Source: Bacteroidota bacterium (lineage in GTDB: Bacteria; Bacteroidota; Bacteroidia; Sphingobacteriales; Sphingobacteriaceae). Taken from it: a stretch of 23,252 nucleotides of DNA. The notes beneath the pieces are model-generated. The model did no database searches and was not told where the DNA came from. It worked only from the letters and a program-made list of their open reading frames with translations. How positions within the stretch are numbered: the stretch's first letter is position 1; every line of letters begins with the position of its first letter. Location of the stretch: the NCBI GenBank assembly GCA_013288465.1, contig JABDBT010000033.1, positions 1-23,252 of the forward strand, in the 5' to 3' direction. Of this stretch, positions 6,673-14,231 are shown piece by piece. The translations under genes were made by a program, and so were the position numbers.

Positions 6673-8424
6673 ATGATCAAAAAGATTCTTATTGCGGCGC
6701 TTTTTGCGGTTACCCTTTTTATTGGTTGTAAAAAAGAGGGGGGCGCGCCACCCACACTGGCAATAGATGATGCCGCGTTTAATACTTACGAAGATCATTT
6801 TTTAGAAACGCTTTGGAAAATTAACCCGGACGAGGCTACCATGAACGGCTATCATAAATACGATAGTTTATTGGTGGTGCCTGGCAACAAAAGCCGAGAT
6901 GCCATGCTCAATTTTGTAAAACTACAGGATGACTCGCTGGCGCGGTTTGACGTTAACAAACTAAATGCAGTAAACCAGATAGATTACCATATACTCCAAA
7001 ATCAGCTTGAATATATCAACTGGCGCATCATCGTGCTTAAACAGTATGAATGGGACCCATCCGAGTATAACATTATCGGCACATTTGCTTATATACTTAA
7101 TGAGCATTACGCACCTTTAGCCAAACGTTTGCGCAACTTTTATGAAAAGATGTCAAACGTTCCGGCTTATTATAAACAGGCCGAAAAGGAGATCAAAAAC
7201 CCCGTACAGGAGTTAACTGATCTTTCCATTGAACAGCATACCAACGGGTTGAGTGTAATAGAAAAAGACTTTGGCGATTCGTTGAAAAAATCAAATATCC
7301 CTGAAGCTGAGCAAAAGAAAATGCAGGAGAGGATTCAAACTTCGGTTGCGGCTATCAAAACTTTTACAGCGTGGTTAAAAACCATGAAGAACGACCACCC
7401 GCGCAATTTTAGGCTTACTGGCGAGTTTTATGAAGATAAGTTTAAGTACGAAATTCAATCATCATACAACGCCCGGCAAATAAATAACGCGGCGGTTGAA
7501 CGTAAAAAATTCATCCACCGCGAAATGGCTAAAATAAGTCGCCAGTTATGGCCTAAATATTTTGGCAAAAAATCAATGCCTGCCGATTCGCTTGATATAA
7601 TCGCCAGGGTGATAGATACGCTATCAGGCAAGCATGTTAAAACCAATGAGTTTCAGCCAACCATTGAAGCGCTGATACCAAAGCTGTTAACATTTGTAAG
7701 AAACAGGGACCTGCTTACGCTCGACCCTACCAAACCATTGGTTATACGCAAACAGCCGGGCTATATGTCGGGCGTAACTATCGCTTCCGAAAGCAGCCCC
7801 GGGCCGTATGATAAAAAAGGTAACTTTTATTTTGATGTAAGCAACCCGGCAGAGTTATCGCCGGGTAAAACAGAAAGCCTTTTGCGCGAGTACAACCAAT
7901 ATACCCTGCAGTTATTGTGCATTCACGAAGGCGTACCGGGGCATTATGTACAACAGGTATATGCGCAAAAATCGCCAAGTTTAATAAAATCTATTTTTGG
8001 CAGTACGGCTATGGTTGAGGGCTGGGCCGTGTATAGCGAGCAAATGATGCTGGATAATGGCTATGACGATTCGCCCGAAATGAAGCTAATGTGGTACAAA
8101 TGGCACTTACGCTCGGTTTGCAATACCATTTTAGATTATGGTGTACACACCTCCAATATGCAAAAGGACCAGGCTATTAAACTGCTTACTCATGACGCCT
8201 TCCAGGAGTTGGCTGAAGCCGAAGGTAAATGGAAACGTTTAACCGTAAGCAGCGTACAATTAGACAGCTACTATACCGGCTACAAAGAAATTATGGACCT
8301 GCGCGATGCCTACAAAACCAAAATGGGCGATAAATATAAACTGAAAGAGTTTAATGAAAAGTTTTTAAGCTACGGCGGCGCCCCGGTTAGGTATATTAAA
8401 CAGGCTATGCTGGGGGCTAAGTAG
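6673..8424 (+). CDS. DUF885 family lipoprotein, predicted zinc metallopeptidase
   Basis: A 583-residue protein with a lipoprotein signal: lipobox LFIG followed by Cys19, then KKEGG. It is probably anchored in the outer or inner membrane facing the periplasm. The mature protein matches the DUF885 family, whose core resembles gluzincin peptidases. The candidate zinc motif is H418-E419-GVPG-H424 (HEGVPGHYVQ). It is followed 25 residues later by E449 in MVEGWAVYSEQM, the usual third ligand block. Other family landmarks are YMSGVTIASESSPGPYD upstream and the C-terminal FNEKFLSYGGAPVRYIKQAML. Length is typical. Peptidase activity has been inferred for the family but the substrate is unknown. It follows the hydrolase by 212 bases and could be transcribed alone. 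Confidence 0.88.
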   Translation: MIKKILIAALFAVTLFIGCKKEGGAPPTLAIDDAAFNTYEDHFLETLWKINPDEATMNGYHKYDSLLVVPGNKSRDAMLNFVKLQDDSLARFDVNKLNAVNQIDYHILQNQLEYINWRIIVLKQYEWDPSEYNIIGTFAYILNEHYAPLAKRLRNFYEKMSNVPAYYKQAEKEIKNPVQELTDLSIEQHTNGLSVIEKDFGDSLKKSNIPEAEQKKMQERIQTSVAAIKTFTAWLKTMKNDHPRNFRLTGEFYEDKFKYEIQSSYNARQINNAAVERKKFIHREMAKISRQLWPKYFGKKSMPADSLDIIARVIDTLSGKHVKTNEFQPTIEALIPKLLTFVRNRDLLTLDPTKPLVIRKQPGYMSGVTIASESSPGPYDKKGNFYFDVSNPAELSPGKTESLLREYNQYTLQLLCIHEGVPGHYVQQVYAQKSPSLIKSIFGSTAMVEGWAVYSEQMMLDNGYDDSPEMKLMWYKWHLRSVCNTILDYGVHTSNMQKDQAIKLLTHDAFQELAEAEGKWKRLTVSSVQLDSYYTGYKEIMDLRDAYKTKMGDKYKLKEFNEKFLSYGGAPVRYIKQAMLGAK

Positions 8425-8458
8425 TTTGCAGTTTTAAGTTAGCAGTTGGCAGTTAATC
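8422..8458. repeat. Low-complexity intergenic word repeat (CAGTT/GCAGTT type)
   Basis: The word begins inside the DUF885 stop codon and repeats as TTTGCAGTT, TTAAGTT, AGCAGTT and GGCAGTT with a period near 7. It ends right at the next small gene. Its first 11 bases (8423-8433) are identical to 1804-1814, also just after a stop codon. Confidence 0.5.
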
Positions 8459-8650
8459 ATGAGCAAAATCATAGCTTTTGTTTTTCTTTCAATAGGCATT
8501 TTCGGCTTATGGGTTTGGATAGTTGGCTCCAATGGACATATGAAATTTAGACCACACATGCTTAAAGATTGGATACTTTCCGTTACTATATTAGTTTGCT
8601 TTAGTTTATTCCTTTTGCTTGTTTTTAAAAGAAATAAAACAACGGGATAA
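8459..8650 (+). CDS. Small two-helix membrane protein, unknown
   Basis: A 63-residue peptide with two hydrophobic segments, about residues 4-24 (IIAFVFLSIGIFGLWVWIV) and 40-57 (LSVTILVCFSLFLLLVF). They are joined by a polar loop and followed by a basic KRNK tail. It lies 34 bases after the DUF885 stop and 45 bases before the DUF1543 gene, in the same direction. No known family is recognised. The hydrophobic pattern and positive-inside tail make a real gene plausible, but no homologue supports it here. Confidence 0.5.
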   Translation: MSKIIAFVFLSIGIFGLWVWIVGSNGHMKFRPHMLKDWILSVTILVCFSLFLLLVFKRNKTTG

Positions 8651-8695
8651 TAGCAAATCACAGTTTTTGGCTTTAAATTTTACTTTTAAACTAAC

Positions 8696-9265
8696 GTGTA
8701 TCTGCAACAAAAACTCTTCATGCTCCTGCTCGGCTGCAAACCGCCGGGGAGGCATACAGAACAGCACGATGTATTATTTGCCATTGGCCAAACACCAAAG
8801 GACCTGATTGAACAAATTAACACCTTTTGGCCCGAAGCAATGGGCAGGCTACATTTGGATGCCTGGCGCGAGGTAATTGCTGTTGATGGCTACCAAATTA
8901 CTGTAGTTGAAAAAGCCGCGGCCGATATAAGTCAAAACAACGGCAATAAACTATTTTTCATTAACCTGGGCGGCTACCTCAAAAACCAGTTTGATGAGCA
9001 GCATTATATCGTTTTATCCGTAAATCCCGATAGCGCGTCGGCCATTGCAGCGGCTAAACAAACCTTGTTTTATCAGCAAAATGGCTTTGCCGGGGCACCC
9101 TCACATATTGATGATAAATACGCTATTGACGTGGATGACTTGTACGAGGTAGAAGACATATTAATGCCCATCCAAAAGGAAAAATACGCGCTGCAAATTA
9201 CCCAAGTACCCGGCCTGCCCGATGATGAGATACATTTGGGGTATTTTAAGTTAACTAAGCTGTAA
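8696..9265 (+). CDS. DUF1543 domain protein
   Basis: A 189-residue protein. The N-terminal part carries the conserved KLFMLLLGCKPPGRHTEQHDVLFAIG and FWPEAMGRLHLDAWREV blocks of DUF1543. A second half (about 85-189) repeats a similar fold with KLFFINLGGYL. The longest frame starts at GTG 8696; an in-frame stop lies three codons upstream. This start is preferred because it supplies the KLF residues that open family members. ATG 8720 (residue 9) would remove them. Function is unknown. The protein is soluble and presumably cytoplasmic. Confidence 0.78.
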   Translation: MYLQQKLFMLLLGCKPPGRHTEQHDVLFAIGQTPKDLIEQINTFWPEAMGRLHLDAWREVIAVDGYQITVVEKAAADISQNNGNKLFFINLGGYLKNQFDEQHYIVLSVNPDSASAIAAAKQTLFYQQNGFAGAPSHIDDKYAIDVDDLYEVEDILMPIQKEKYALQITQVPGLPDDEIHLGYFKLTKL

Positions 9266-9284
9266 TAACACCACACAGTCGCCC

Positions 9285-9381
9285 CTTGTAATTTGCACAT
9301 CTGCACATCTACCTACCTGCACATCTAAACTGTCACCCCCTCGTAATTTGCACATCCGCACATCTGCATATTTGCACATTA
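9285..9381. repeat. Low-complexity intergenic word repeat (TGCACATCT type)
   Basis: There are eight or so degenerate copies of a nine-base word: TTTGCACAT, CTGCACATC, CCTGCACATC, TTTGCACATC, CGCACATC, TGCATATT and TTGCACATT. They occur in two clusters separated by a C-rich interval (CTGTCACCCCC). The string starts about 20 bases after the DUF1543 stop and ends just before the pruA promoter element. Confidence 0.65.
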
Positions 9382-9385
9382 ACCT

Positions 9386-9393
9386 TATCTTTG
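9386..9393 (+). promoter_or_regulatory. Candidate -7 promoter element of pruA
   Basis: TATCTTTG matches the Bacteroidota -7 consensus TAnnTTTG exactly and lies 25 bases before the pruA ATG, which gives a leader of roughly 20 bases. No well-spaced -33 TTTG is visible, because the upstream region is the TGCACATCT repeat string. Confidence 0.4.
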
Positions 9394-9418
9394 TGCTCCA
9401 GAACTAAAAACCATTCCT

Positions 9419-11053
9419 ATGCTTAAAGGATTTTTCAATGTGCCTGCCCCTCAAAATGAGCCGGTATTAAATTACGGGCCACGAAGTTTAGAAAGGGCAG
9501 CGCTAAAAGTTGCTTTAGAAGAAGCACGCTCAAAAAAGACAGACATCCCCATGTACATTGGCGGTAAAGAAGTACAAACCGGTAAAACGCGCGAAATACG
9601 TCCGCCGCATGACCATCAGCACGTTTTAGCTACTTTTCATGAAGGCGATAAAAGCCACGTTGAAGCAGCTATAAACGCGGCATTGGCAGCCAAAGCCGAT
9701 TGGGAAAACCTGCCATGGGAACATCGCGCAGCTATATTTTTAAAAACCGCCGACCTACTGGCCGGGCCATACCGCGCTAAGGTAAACGCGGCAACGATGC
9801 TGGGCCAGTCGAAAAACGCTTACCAGGCCGAGATCGATTCGGCTTGCGAGCTGATAGACTTTTTGCGCTTTAACGTGCATTACATGACCGAGATTTACCA
9901 GCAGCAGCCACCTGCAAACAGCAAAGGTGTTTGGAACCGTGTGGAGCAACGCCCGTTAGAAGGGTTTGTGTTTGCGCTTACACCATTTAACTTTACAGCT
10001 ATTGCAGGTAATTTGCCAACGTCGGCAGCTATGATGGGTAACGTGGTGGTTTGGAAACCCGCTTATACCCAAATTTATGCGGCTAATGTACTGATGCAGG
10101 TTTTCCGCGAAGCGGGAGTACCGGCAGGGGTTATCAACCTGGTATATGTTAGCGGGCCCGTTGCAGGCGACGTAATATTTAATCACCCCGATTTTGCAGG
10201 CATCCACTTCACCGGCTCTACAGGTGTGTTTCAGGGTATGTGGCAAACTATAGGCAACAACATTCATAAATACAAAACTTACCCACGTATTGTTGGCGAA
10301 ACCGGTGGCAAAGATTTTGTGCTGGCCCACCCAAGCGCTGATGCCGATGTGGTAAGTACTGCATTAGTACGCGGCGCGTTTGAATACCAGGGGCAAAAAT
10401 GTTCGGCGGCTTCAAGGGCTTATGTACCGGCATCATTATGGCCCGCGGTTAAAGCTAATATGCAGCGCGATATAGCCTCATTTAAAATGGGCCCGGTAGA
10501 AGATTTTGAAAACTTTATCAACGCGGTGATCACCGAAGCCTCATTTGATAAACTGGCCAAATATATTGATGAAGCCAAAAAAGACAAAAGTGTAGAGCTG
10601 GTAGCCGGCGGCAATTACGATAAAAGCAAAGGCTGGTTTATTGAGCCTACGGTATTGAAGGTAGATGATCCGTATTATGTAACCATGTGCGAGGAGCTGT
10701 TTGGTCCGGTACTAACCATTTATGTTTACGAAGACGGTAAATTTGACGAGGTGCTGGATATTGTAGATAAAACATCCATTTACGCGTTAACCGGTTCCAT
10801 CATTTCGCAGGACAGGTATGCCATCGCAAAAGCCACGCACCATTTACGCAACGCGGCAGGTAATTTTTATATTAACGATAAGCCAACAGGCGCGGTAGTT
10901 GGTCAGCAGCCATTTGGCGGCGCCAGGGGGTCGGGAACAAATGATAAAGCGGGATCGATGATCAACCTGTTACGTTGGGTATCGCCACGCACTATTAAAG
11001 AAACTTTTGATCCGCCAAAGGATTACAGGTACCCGTTTTTGAGTAAGGATTAG
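9419..11053 (+). CDS. pruA: L-glutamate gamma-semialdehyde (delta-1-pyrroline-5-carboxylate) dehydrogenase
   Basis: A 544-residue aldehyde dehydrogenase of the ALDH4 type. It oxidises glutamate semialdehyde to glutamate with NAD+, the second step of proline catabolism. Visible landmarks are the Rossmann-fold TPFNFTAIAGNLP (N191) and VWKP (K213), the FTGST NAD loop (264-268), the general base E294 in VGETGGKDF, the nucleophile C328 in YQGQKCSAASRA, and the C-terminal QQPFGGARGSGTNDKAG substrate loop. The stand-alone length matches the eukaryote-like and Bacteroidota enzymes, not the PutA fusion. No proline dehydrogenase gene lies nearby, so the pathway is split. The gene appears monocistronic, with its own -7 element upstream and a hairpin terminator downstream. 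Confidence 0.96.
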   Translation: MLKGFFNVPAPQNEPVLNYGPRSLERAALKVALEEARSKKTDIPMYIGGKEVQTGKTREIRPPHDHQHVLATFHEGDKSHVEAAINAALAAKADWENLPWEHRAAIFLKTADLLAGPYRAKVNAATMLGQSKNAYQAEIDSACELIDFLRFNVHYMTEIYQQQPPANSKGVWNRVEQRPLEGFVFALTPFNFTAIAGNLPTSAAMMGNVVVWKPAYTQIYAANVLMQVFREAGVPAGVINLVYVSGPVAGDVIFNHPDFAGIHFTGSTGVFQGMWQTIGNNIHKYKTYPRIVGETGGKDFVLAHPSADADVVSTALVRGAFEYQGQKCSAASRAYVPASLWPAVKANMQRDIASFKMGPVEDFENFINAVITEASFDKLAKYIDEAKKDKSVELVAGGNYDKSKGWFIEPTVLKVDDPYYVTMCEELFGPVLTIYVYEDGKFDEVLDIVDKTSIYALTGSIISQDRYAIAKATHHLRNAAGNFYINDKPTGAVVGQQPFGGARGSGTNDKAGSMINLLRWVSPRTIKETFDPPKDYRYPFLSKD

Positions 11054-11063
11054 TTTAAGAAGC

Positions 11064-11130
11064 AGAATCAAGAACCAAGAATCAAGAGCCAAGACCAATT
11101 TGGTTCTTGATTCCTGGCTCTTGGTTTTAT
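11064..11130. terminator. Terminator-like hairpin built from a CAAGAACCAAGAATC repeat, between convergent genes
   Basis: The string of words AATCAAGAACC, AAGAATCAAG, AGCCAAGACC is followed by its near-inverted copy and TTTTAT. The best fold pairs 11079-11087 (GAATCAAGA) with 11105-11113 (TCTTGATTC) and CCAA 11089-11092 with TTGG 11100-11103. An outer arm pairs AACCAA 11073-11078 with TTGGTT 11121-11126, leaving TTTTAT behind. A competing 12-bp pairing is AATCAAGAACCA 11066-11077 with 11101-11112. It lies between the pruA stop and the carbonic anhydrase stop and could serve both. Confidence 0.6.
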
Positions 11131-11146
11131 ATTATCTACTCTGTTT

Positions 11147-11821
11147 TTAAATCCTGTTACTAAATTTAAATATCTGTTCAAGGTTGGCGCTGTCATGTGC
11201 GCTAACTTTCATATCGGTTATTATACCGGTATTTAAGCTATAAACCCAGCCATGCACGCCCAATGATTGCCCTTCGAGCCAGGCATTTTGCACAATGGAG
11301 GTTTTGCATAAATTATATACCGCTTCAATCACATTAAATTCTACCAGCCGGTCGGTACGTTCCTGTTCGTCGGCTATCTGGTCAAGCTCTTTGGCATGTA
11401 GGCGGTAAACGTCTTTAATATGGCTCAGCCAGTTATCAATTAAGCCAAATTGTTGGTTGCTCATAGCCGCGATAATGCCGCCGCAACCATAATGACCGGT
11501 AACCACTACGTGCTTTACCTTCAAAATATTAACGGCATAATCCAGTACCGAAAGCATGTTCATATCTGAGTGGATAACCATATTAGCGATATTGCGGTGA
11601 ACAAATATTTCGCCGGGCTTGGTATTGGTTATCTGGTTGGCAGGTACGCGGCTATCGGCACACCCTATCCATAAAACCGGCGGGTTTTGCCCTTTTGCCA
11701 GGTTTGTAAAATAATCGGGGTCGATATTTATGGTGTCGGCTACAAACTGTTTGTTCCCCTCTAGTAAACTTAGGTACAGGTCGTTGTCGCGTGGATCGTT
11801 ATTTTCAATTTTAGCACACAT
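11147..11821 (-). CDS. can: Beta-class carbonic anhydrase
   Basis: A 224-residue cytoplasmic enzyme that interconverts CO2 and bicarbonate. The zinc ligands of the beta class are visible: C54 in GCADSR, H110 and C113 in GHYGCGG. The catalytic Asp-Arg dyad is D56/R58. Residues FVHRNIANMV and the C-terminal LGVHGWVYSLNTG block are typical, as is the length. Bicarbonate could feed biotin-dependent carboxylases, and a carboxylase subunit gene lies divergently 226 bases away, but this proximity alone does not prove a link. The ATG at 11821 is preceded by a TATATTTG element. Confidence 0.96.
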   Translation of the reverse strand: MCAKIENNDPRDNDLYLSLLEGNKQFVADTINIDPDYFTNLAKGQNPPVLWIGCADSRVPANQITNTKPGEIFVHRNIANMVIHSDMNMLSVLDYAVNILKVKHVVVTGHYGCGGIIAAMSNQQFGLIDNWLSHIKDVYRLHAKELDQIADEQERTDRLVEFNVIEAVYNLCKTSIVQNAWLEGQSLGVHGWVYSLNTGIITDMKVSAHDSANLEQIFKFSNRI

Positions 11822-11849
11822 AGGTTAAAGTTAAAGCAGCGTTATGGTG

Positions 11850-11857
11850 CAAATATA
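11850..11857 (-). promoter_or_regulatory. Candidate -7 promoter element of the carbonic anhydrase gene
   Basis: On the minus strand the bases read TATATTTG, an exact match to TAnnTTTG, 29 bases upstream of the start codon. The predicted leader is about 20-25 bases. No clear -33 TTTG is seen. Confidence 0.45.
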
Positions 11858-11917
11858 GTAAATGGATGTTTAGTTAATATCATGGTGGGGTTTACGCAGA
11901 GGAATCGCTTTTAAGGA

Positions 11918-11992
11918 GTTCAATTAACTTGATCAACCCAATCTAACTTAATCAACTCAATCAACCTAATCTAACCCAATCAACTATTCACC
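11918..11992. repeat. Low-complexity intergenic word repeat (AATCAACCTAATC type)
   Basis: About seven degenerate copies of a 9-10 base word: TTGATCAACCC, AATCTAACTT, AATCAACTC, AATCAACCT, AATCTAACCC, AATCAACTA. It lies between the divergent starts of the carbonic anhydrase and carboxylase genes. It is the one word repeat in this window not placed in a gene's 3' flank. Confidence 0.6.
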
Positions 11993-12047
11993 AATATTTG
12001 ATGTATAATTACTATTTTTAGCCTCAGTCATATTATAAAACCAAATT

Positions 12048-13589
12048 GTGAATAACAAAATAAAGCTATTAAACCAAAAACGCGAGAAGGCGCTTTTAGG
12101 GGGCGGGCATACGCGCATTGAAAGTCAGCATAAAAAAGGGAAACTTACCGCACGCGAGCGGCTGCATTTTTTAATGGATGAAGGTTCTTTCCAGGAAATA
12201 GGTATGCTGGTTTCGCATCGTTCGACGGACTTTGGTATGGAAAAGGAAAAATATCCCGGCGATGGGGTAATAACCGGCTACGGCACCATAAACGGACGAA
12301 TGACTTATGTTTTTTCTCAGGACTTTACCGTTTTTGGCGGCTCGCTTTCAGAAACCCAAGCCGAAAAGATCTGCAAAATAATGGAGCTGGCTATGAAAAA
12401 TGGCGTTCCACTGGTTGGCCTTAACGATTCGGGCGGCGCGCGGATACAGGAAGGTGTAGTTTCATTAGGCGGTTATGCCGATATTTTTTACCGCAATACC
12501 ATGGCATCGGGCGTTATCCCGCAGATATCGGCCATTATGGGCCCATGCGCGGGCGGCGCGGTGTATTCGCCCGCTATTACCGATTTTATATTGATGGTAG
12601 AAAACACCTCGTATATGTTTGTTACCGGGCCAAATGTGGTAAAAACAGTTACGCATGAGGTAGTAACCTCCGAAGAATTGGGTGGGGCTAATACCCATGC
12701 CACCAAATCGGGCGTAACCCATTTTGCCTGTGCTAATGAGATAGAAGCTATCCAGCACGTTAAAAAACTGCTGAGCTATATGCCGCAAAATTGTGAGGAC
12801 AAAGCACCGGCCGTGGCTTACGAGGCAAAAAAAGAATACCGTGCCGAATTGAATACCATAATGCCCGAAAACGCCGCACAGCCCTATGACATGCGCGAAG
12901 TGATTACCCATGTAATTGATGCGGATTCGTTTTTAGAAGTACATAAAGATTTTGCCGAAAATATTGTGGTAGGCTTTGCCCGTTTGGCAGGCCGCAGCAT
13001 TGGCATTATAGCCAACCAGCCTGCTTTTTTGGCAGGGGTATTGGATATTAATTCATCCACTAAAGGCGCGCGTTTTGTACGCTTTTGCGATAGCTTTAAC
13101 ATCCCCTTATTGGTTTTTGAAGATGTGCCGGGCTTTTTACCGGGCACCGACCAGGAGTGGAACGCCATCATCACTAATGGCGCAAAACTGCTTTACGCTT
13201 TTTGCGAGGCTACCGTTCCGCGTATTACGGTAATTACCCGCAAGGCTTATGGCGGCGCTTATGACGTAATGAACTCCAAACACATTGGCGCTGACATGAA
13301 TTTTGCATGGCCTTCCGCAGAGATTGCCGTAATGGGTGCCAAAGGAGCTGCCGAAATCATTTTTAAACGCGAAATAACCTCGGCAGAAGATAAAGAGGCT
13401 AAGTGGAAAGAAATGGAGCAGCTCTATTCAGAAACCTTTGCCAACCCCTACCGCGCTGCCGAACGCGGTTTTATTGACGAAGTAATTGAACCCGCCGAAA
13501 CCCGCCAAAAACTCATCTTCGCCTTTAAAATGCTGGAGAACAAAGTGGTTAATAACCCAAGGAAAAAGCATGGGAATATACCGTTGTGA
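12048..13589 (+). CDS. Acyl-CoA carboxylase carboxyltransferase (beta) subunit, probably propionyl-CoA
   Basis: A 513-residue protein that transfers a carboxyl group from biotin to an acyl-CoA, working with a biotinylated alpha subunit not present here. It has the two crotonase-like halves: [11 protein letters not shown] (126-136) and [16 protein letters not shown] (165-180) in the first, and AYGGAYDVM (400-408) with [18 protein letters not shown] in the second. Asp406 in YGGAYDVM corresponds to the residue that favours propionyl-CoA in characterised carboxylases (recalled from the Streptomyces PccB/AccB work). This makes the product probably methylmalonyl-CoA, though sodium-pump decarboxylase subunits look similar. 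Translation starts at GTG 12048; this start restores the usual N-terminus with [23 protein letters not shown]. Confidence 0.92.
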   Translation: MNNKIKLLNQKREKALLGGGHTRIESQHKKGKLTARERLHFLMDEGSFQEIGMLVSHRSTDFGMEKEKYPGDGVITGYGTINGRMTYVFSQDFTVFGGSLSETQAEKICKIMELAMKNGVPLVGLNDSGGARIQEGVVSLGGYADIFYRNTMASGVIPQISAIMGPCAGGAVYSPAITDFILMVENTSYMFVTGPNVVKTVTHEVVTSEELGGANTHATKSGVTHFACANEIEAIQHVKKLLSYMPQNCEDKAPAVAYEAKKEYRAELNTIMPENAAQPYDMREVITHVIDADSFLEVHKDFAENIVVGFARLAGRSIGIIANQPAFLAGVLDINSSTKGARFVRFCDSFNIPLLVFEDVPGFLPGTDQEWNAIITNGAKLLYAFCEATVPRITVITRKAYGGAYDVMNSKHIGADMNFAWPSAEIAVMGAKGAAEIIFKREITSAEDKEAKWKEMEQLYSETFANPYRAAERGFIDEVIEPAETRQKLIFAFKMLENKVVNNPRKKHGNIPL

Positions 13590-13688
13590 TTTCGGATGTC
13601 GGATTTGTGATTTCGAATTTAAATAGCGCCGGATCAAACAATATTATTATGCCAAAATTCGAAATTGAAAATTCGAAATTCGATATTG
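13587..13688. repeat. Word repeat (GATTTCGGATT / AAATTCGAAATT) running into the acetyltransferase gene
   Basis: The string begins in the carboxylase stop codon with GATTTCGGATG, TCGGATTTG, TGATTTCGAATTT (to 13620). It resumes as AAAATTCGAAATTG, AAAATTCGAAATTCGATATTG (13654-13688). The left word ATTTCGAATTT (13610-13620) is the exact inverse of two right-hand copies, 13655-13665 and 13669-13679. A hairpin could therefore form with the acetyltransferase ATG (13649) in its loop. Confidence 0.6.
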
Positions 13689-14086
13689 AGCAGATACGTC
13701 CCGAACTAACATGGCGACTACGGCAACGGGTAATGTACCCGCAAAGCAAGCTGTACGAGATGGAAATGGAGGAGGATAATGACGGTATCCACTTTGGTGC
13801 GTTTGAGGATAATGCATTGGTAGGCGTGGTTTCCCTGTTTCAACAAGGAAAAGATTTCCAGTTCAGAAAGTTTGCCGTAGATACCGGTATGCAAAACAAA
13901 GGCATTGGCAACGCATTATTAAAATACATGGAAGATTTTGCCTTAAACGAGGGTGCCGAACGGATATGGTGTAACGCGCGGGTATCAGCAATTGGGTTTT
14001 ATATGAAATTTGGGTTTTTTAAAACCGGTAAAATCTTCTCAAAAAACGGCCTTGATTACGAGGTAATGGAGAAAGTAATTGTCTGA
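13649..14086 (+). CDS. GNAT family N-acetyltransferase
   Basis: A 145-residue acetyltransferase. The acetyl-CoA-binding motif is FRKFAVDTGMQNKGIGNALL (residues 72-91, with Q82-x-x-G-x-G). It is followed by WCNARVSAIGFYMKFGF, where the aromatic FYMKFGF block is the usual fourth motif. The substrate is unknown. ATG 13649 is chosen because the upstream GTG at 13586 would start inside the previous gene's stop and read only repeat sequence. Even so, residues 1-12 (MPKFEIENSKFD) are encoded by the repeat; recognisable family sequence starts at about residue 13 with IEQIRPELTWRLRQ. No other ATG lies before residue 29. Confidence 0.85.
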   Translation: MPKFEIENSKFDIEQIRPELTWRLRQRVMYPQSKLYEMEMEEDNDGIHFGAFEDNALVGVVSLFQQGKDFQFRKFAVDTGMQNKGIGNALLKYMEDFALNEGAERIWCNARVSAIGFYMKFGFFKTGKIFSKNGLDYEVMEKVIV

Positions 14087-14175
14087 ACCGTTGATTTTAA
14101 TGATTTATTGATTTCGTTGATTGTAGTTCTTTTTTTAACATACTATTCTCCGCTTTTGGCTTTCGGCTTTACACT
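14087..14175. repeat. Low-complexity intergenic word repeats (TTGATT type, then TTTCGGCTTT type)
   Basis: Directly after the acetyltransferase stop comes CCGTTGATTTTAATGATTTATTGATTTCGTTGATTG broken into words TTGATTT, ATGATTTA, TTGATTTCG and TTGATTG, period 8-9. A second short word follows at 14152-14170: CTTTTGG, CTTTCGG, CTTTACAC. No stable hairpin is apparent. Confidence 0.5.
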
Positions 14176-14189
14176 TTCACCTTAATCAT

Positions 14190-14197
14190 TATATTTG
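14190..14197 (+). promoter_or_regulatory. Candidate -7 promoter element of the M42 peptidase gene
   Basis: TATATTTG matches TAnnTTTG exactly and lies 34 bases before the ATG at 14232. A partial -33 element (TTTA, 14168-14171) lies 18 bases upstream. Confidence 0.4.
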
Positions 14198-14231
14198 TAG
14201 CCGCTGATAAAAAGCCACTTAATAAATACGT

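Noticed and set aside
9285..9381. TGCACATCT string considered as a CRISPR array or iteron origin
   Set aside because: Units are nine bases, degenerate and contiguous without spacers, no cas or replication genes are near, and similar strings with other units follow many genes here.
13586..13648. GTG start at 13586 for the acetyltransferase
   Set aside because: It lies in the carboxylase stop and adds only translated intergenic repeat. ATG 13649 is better, although it too lies in the repeat.
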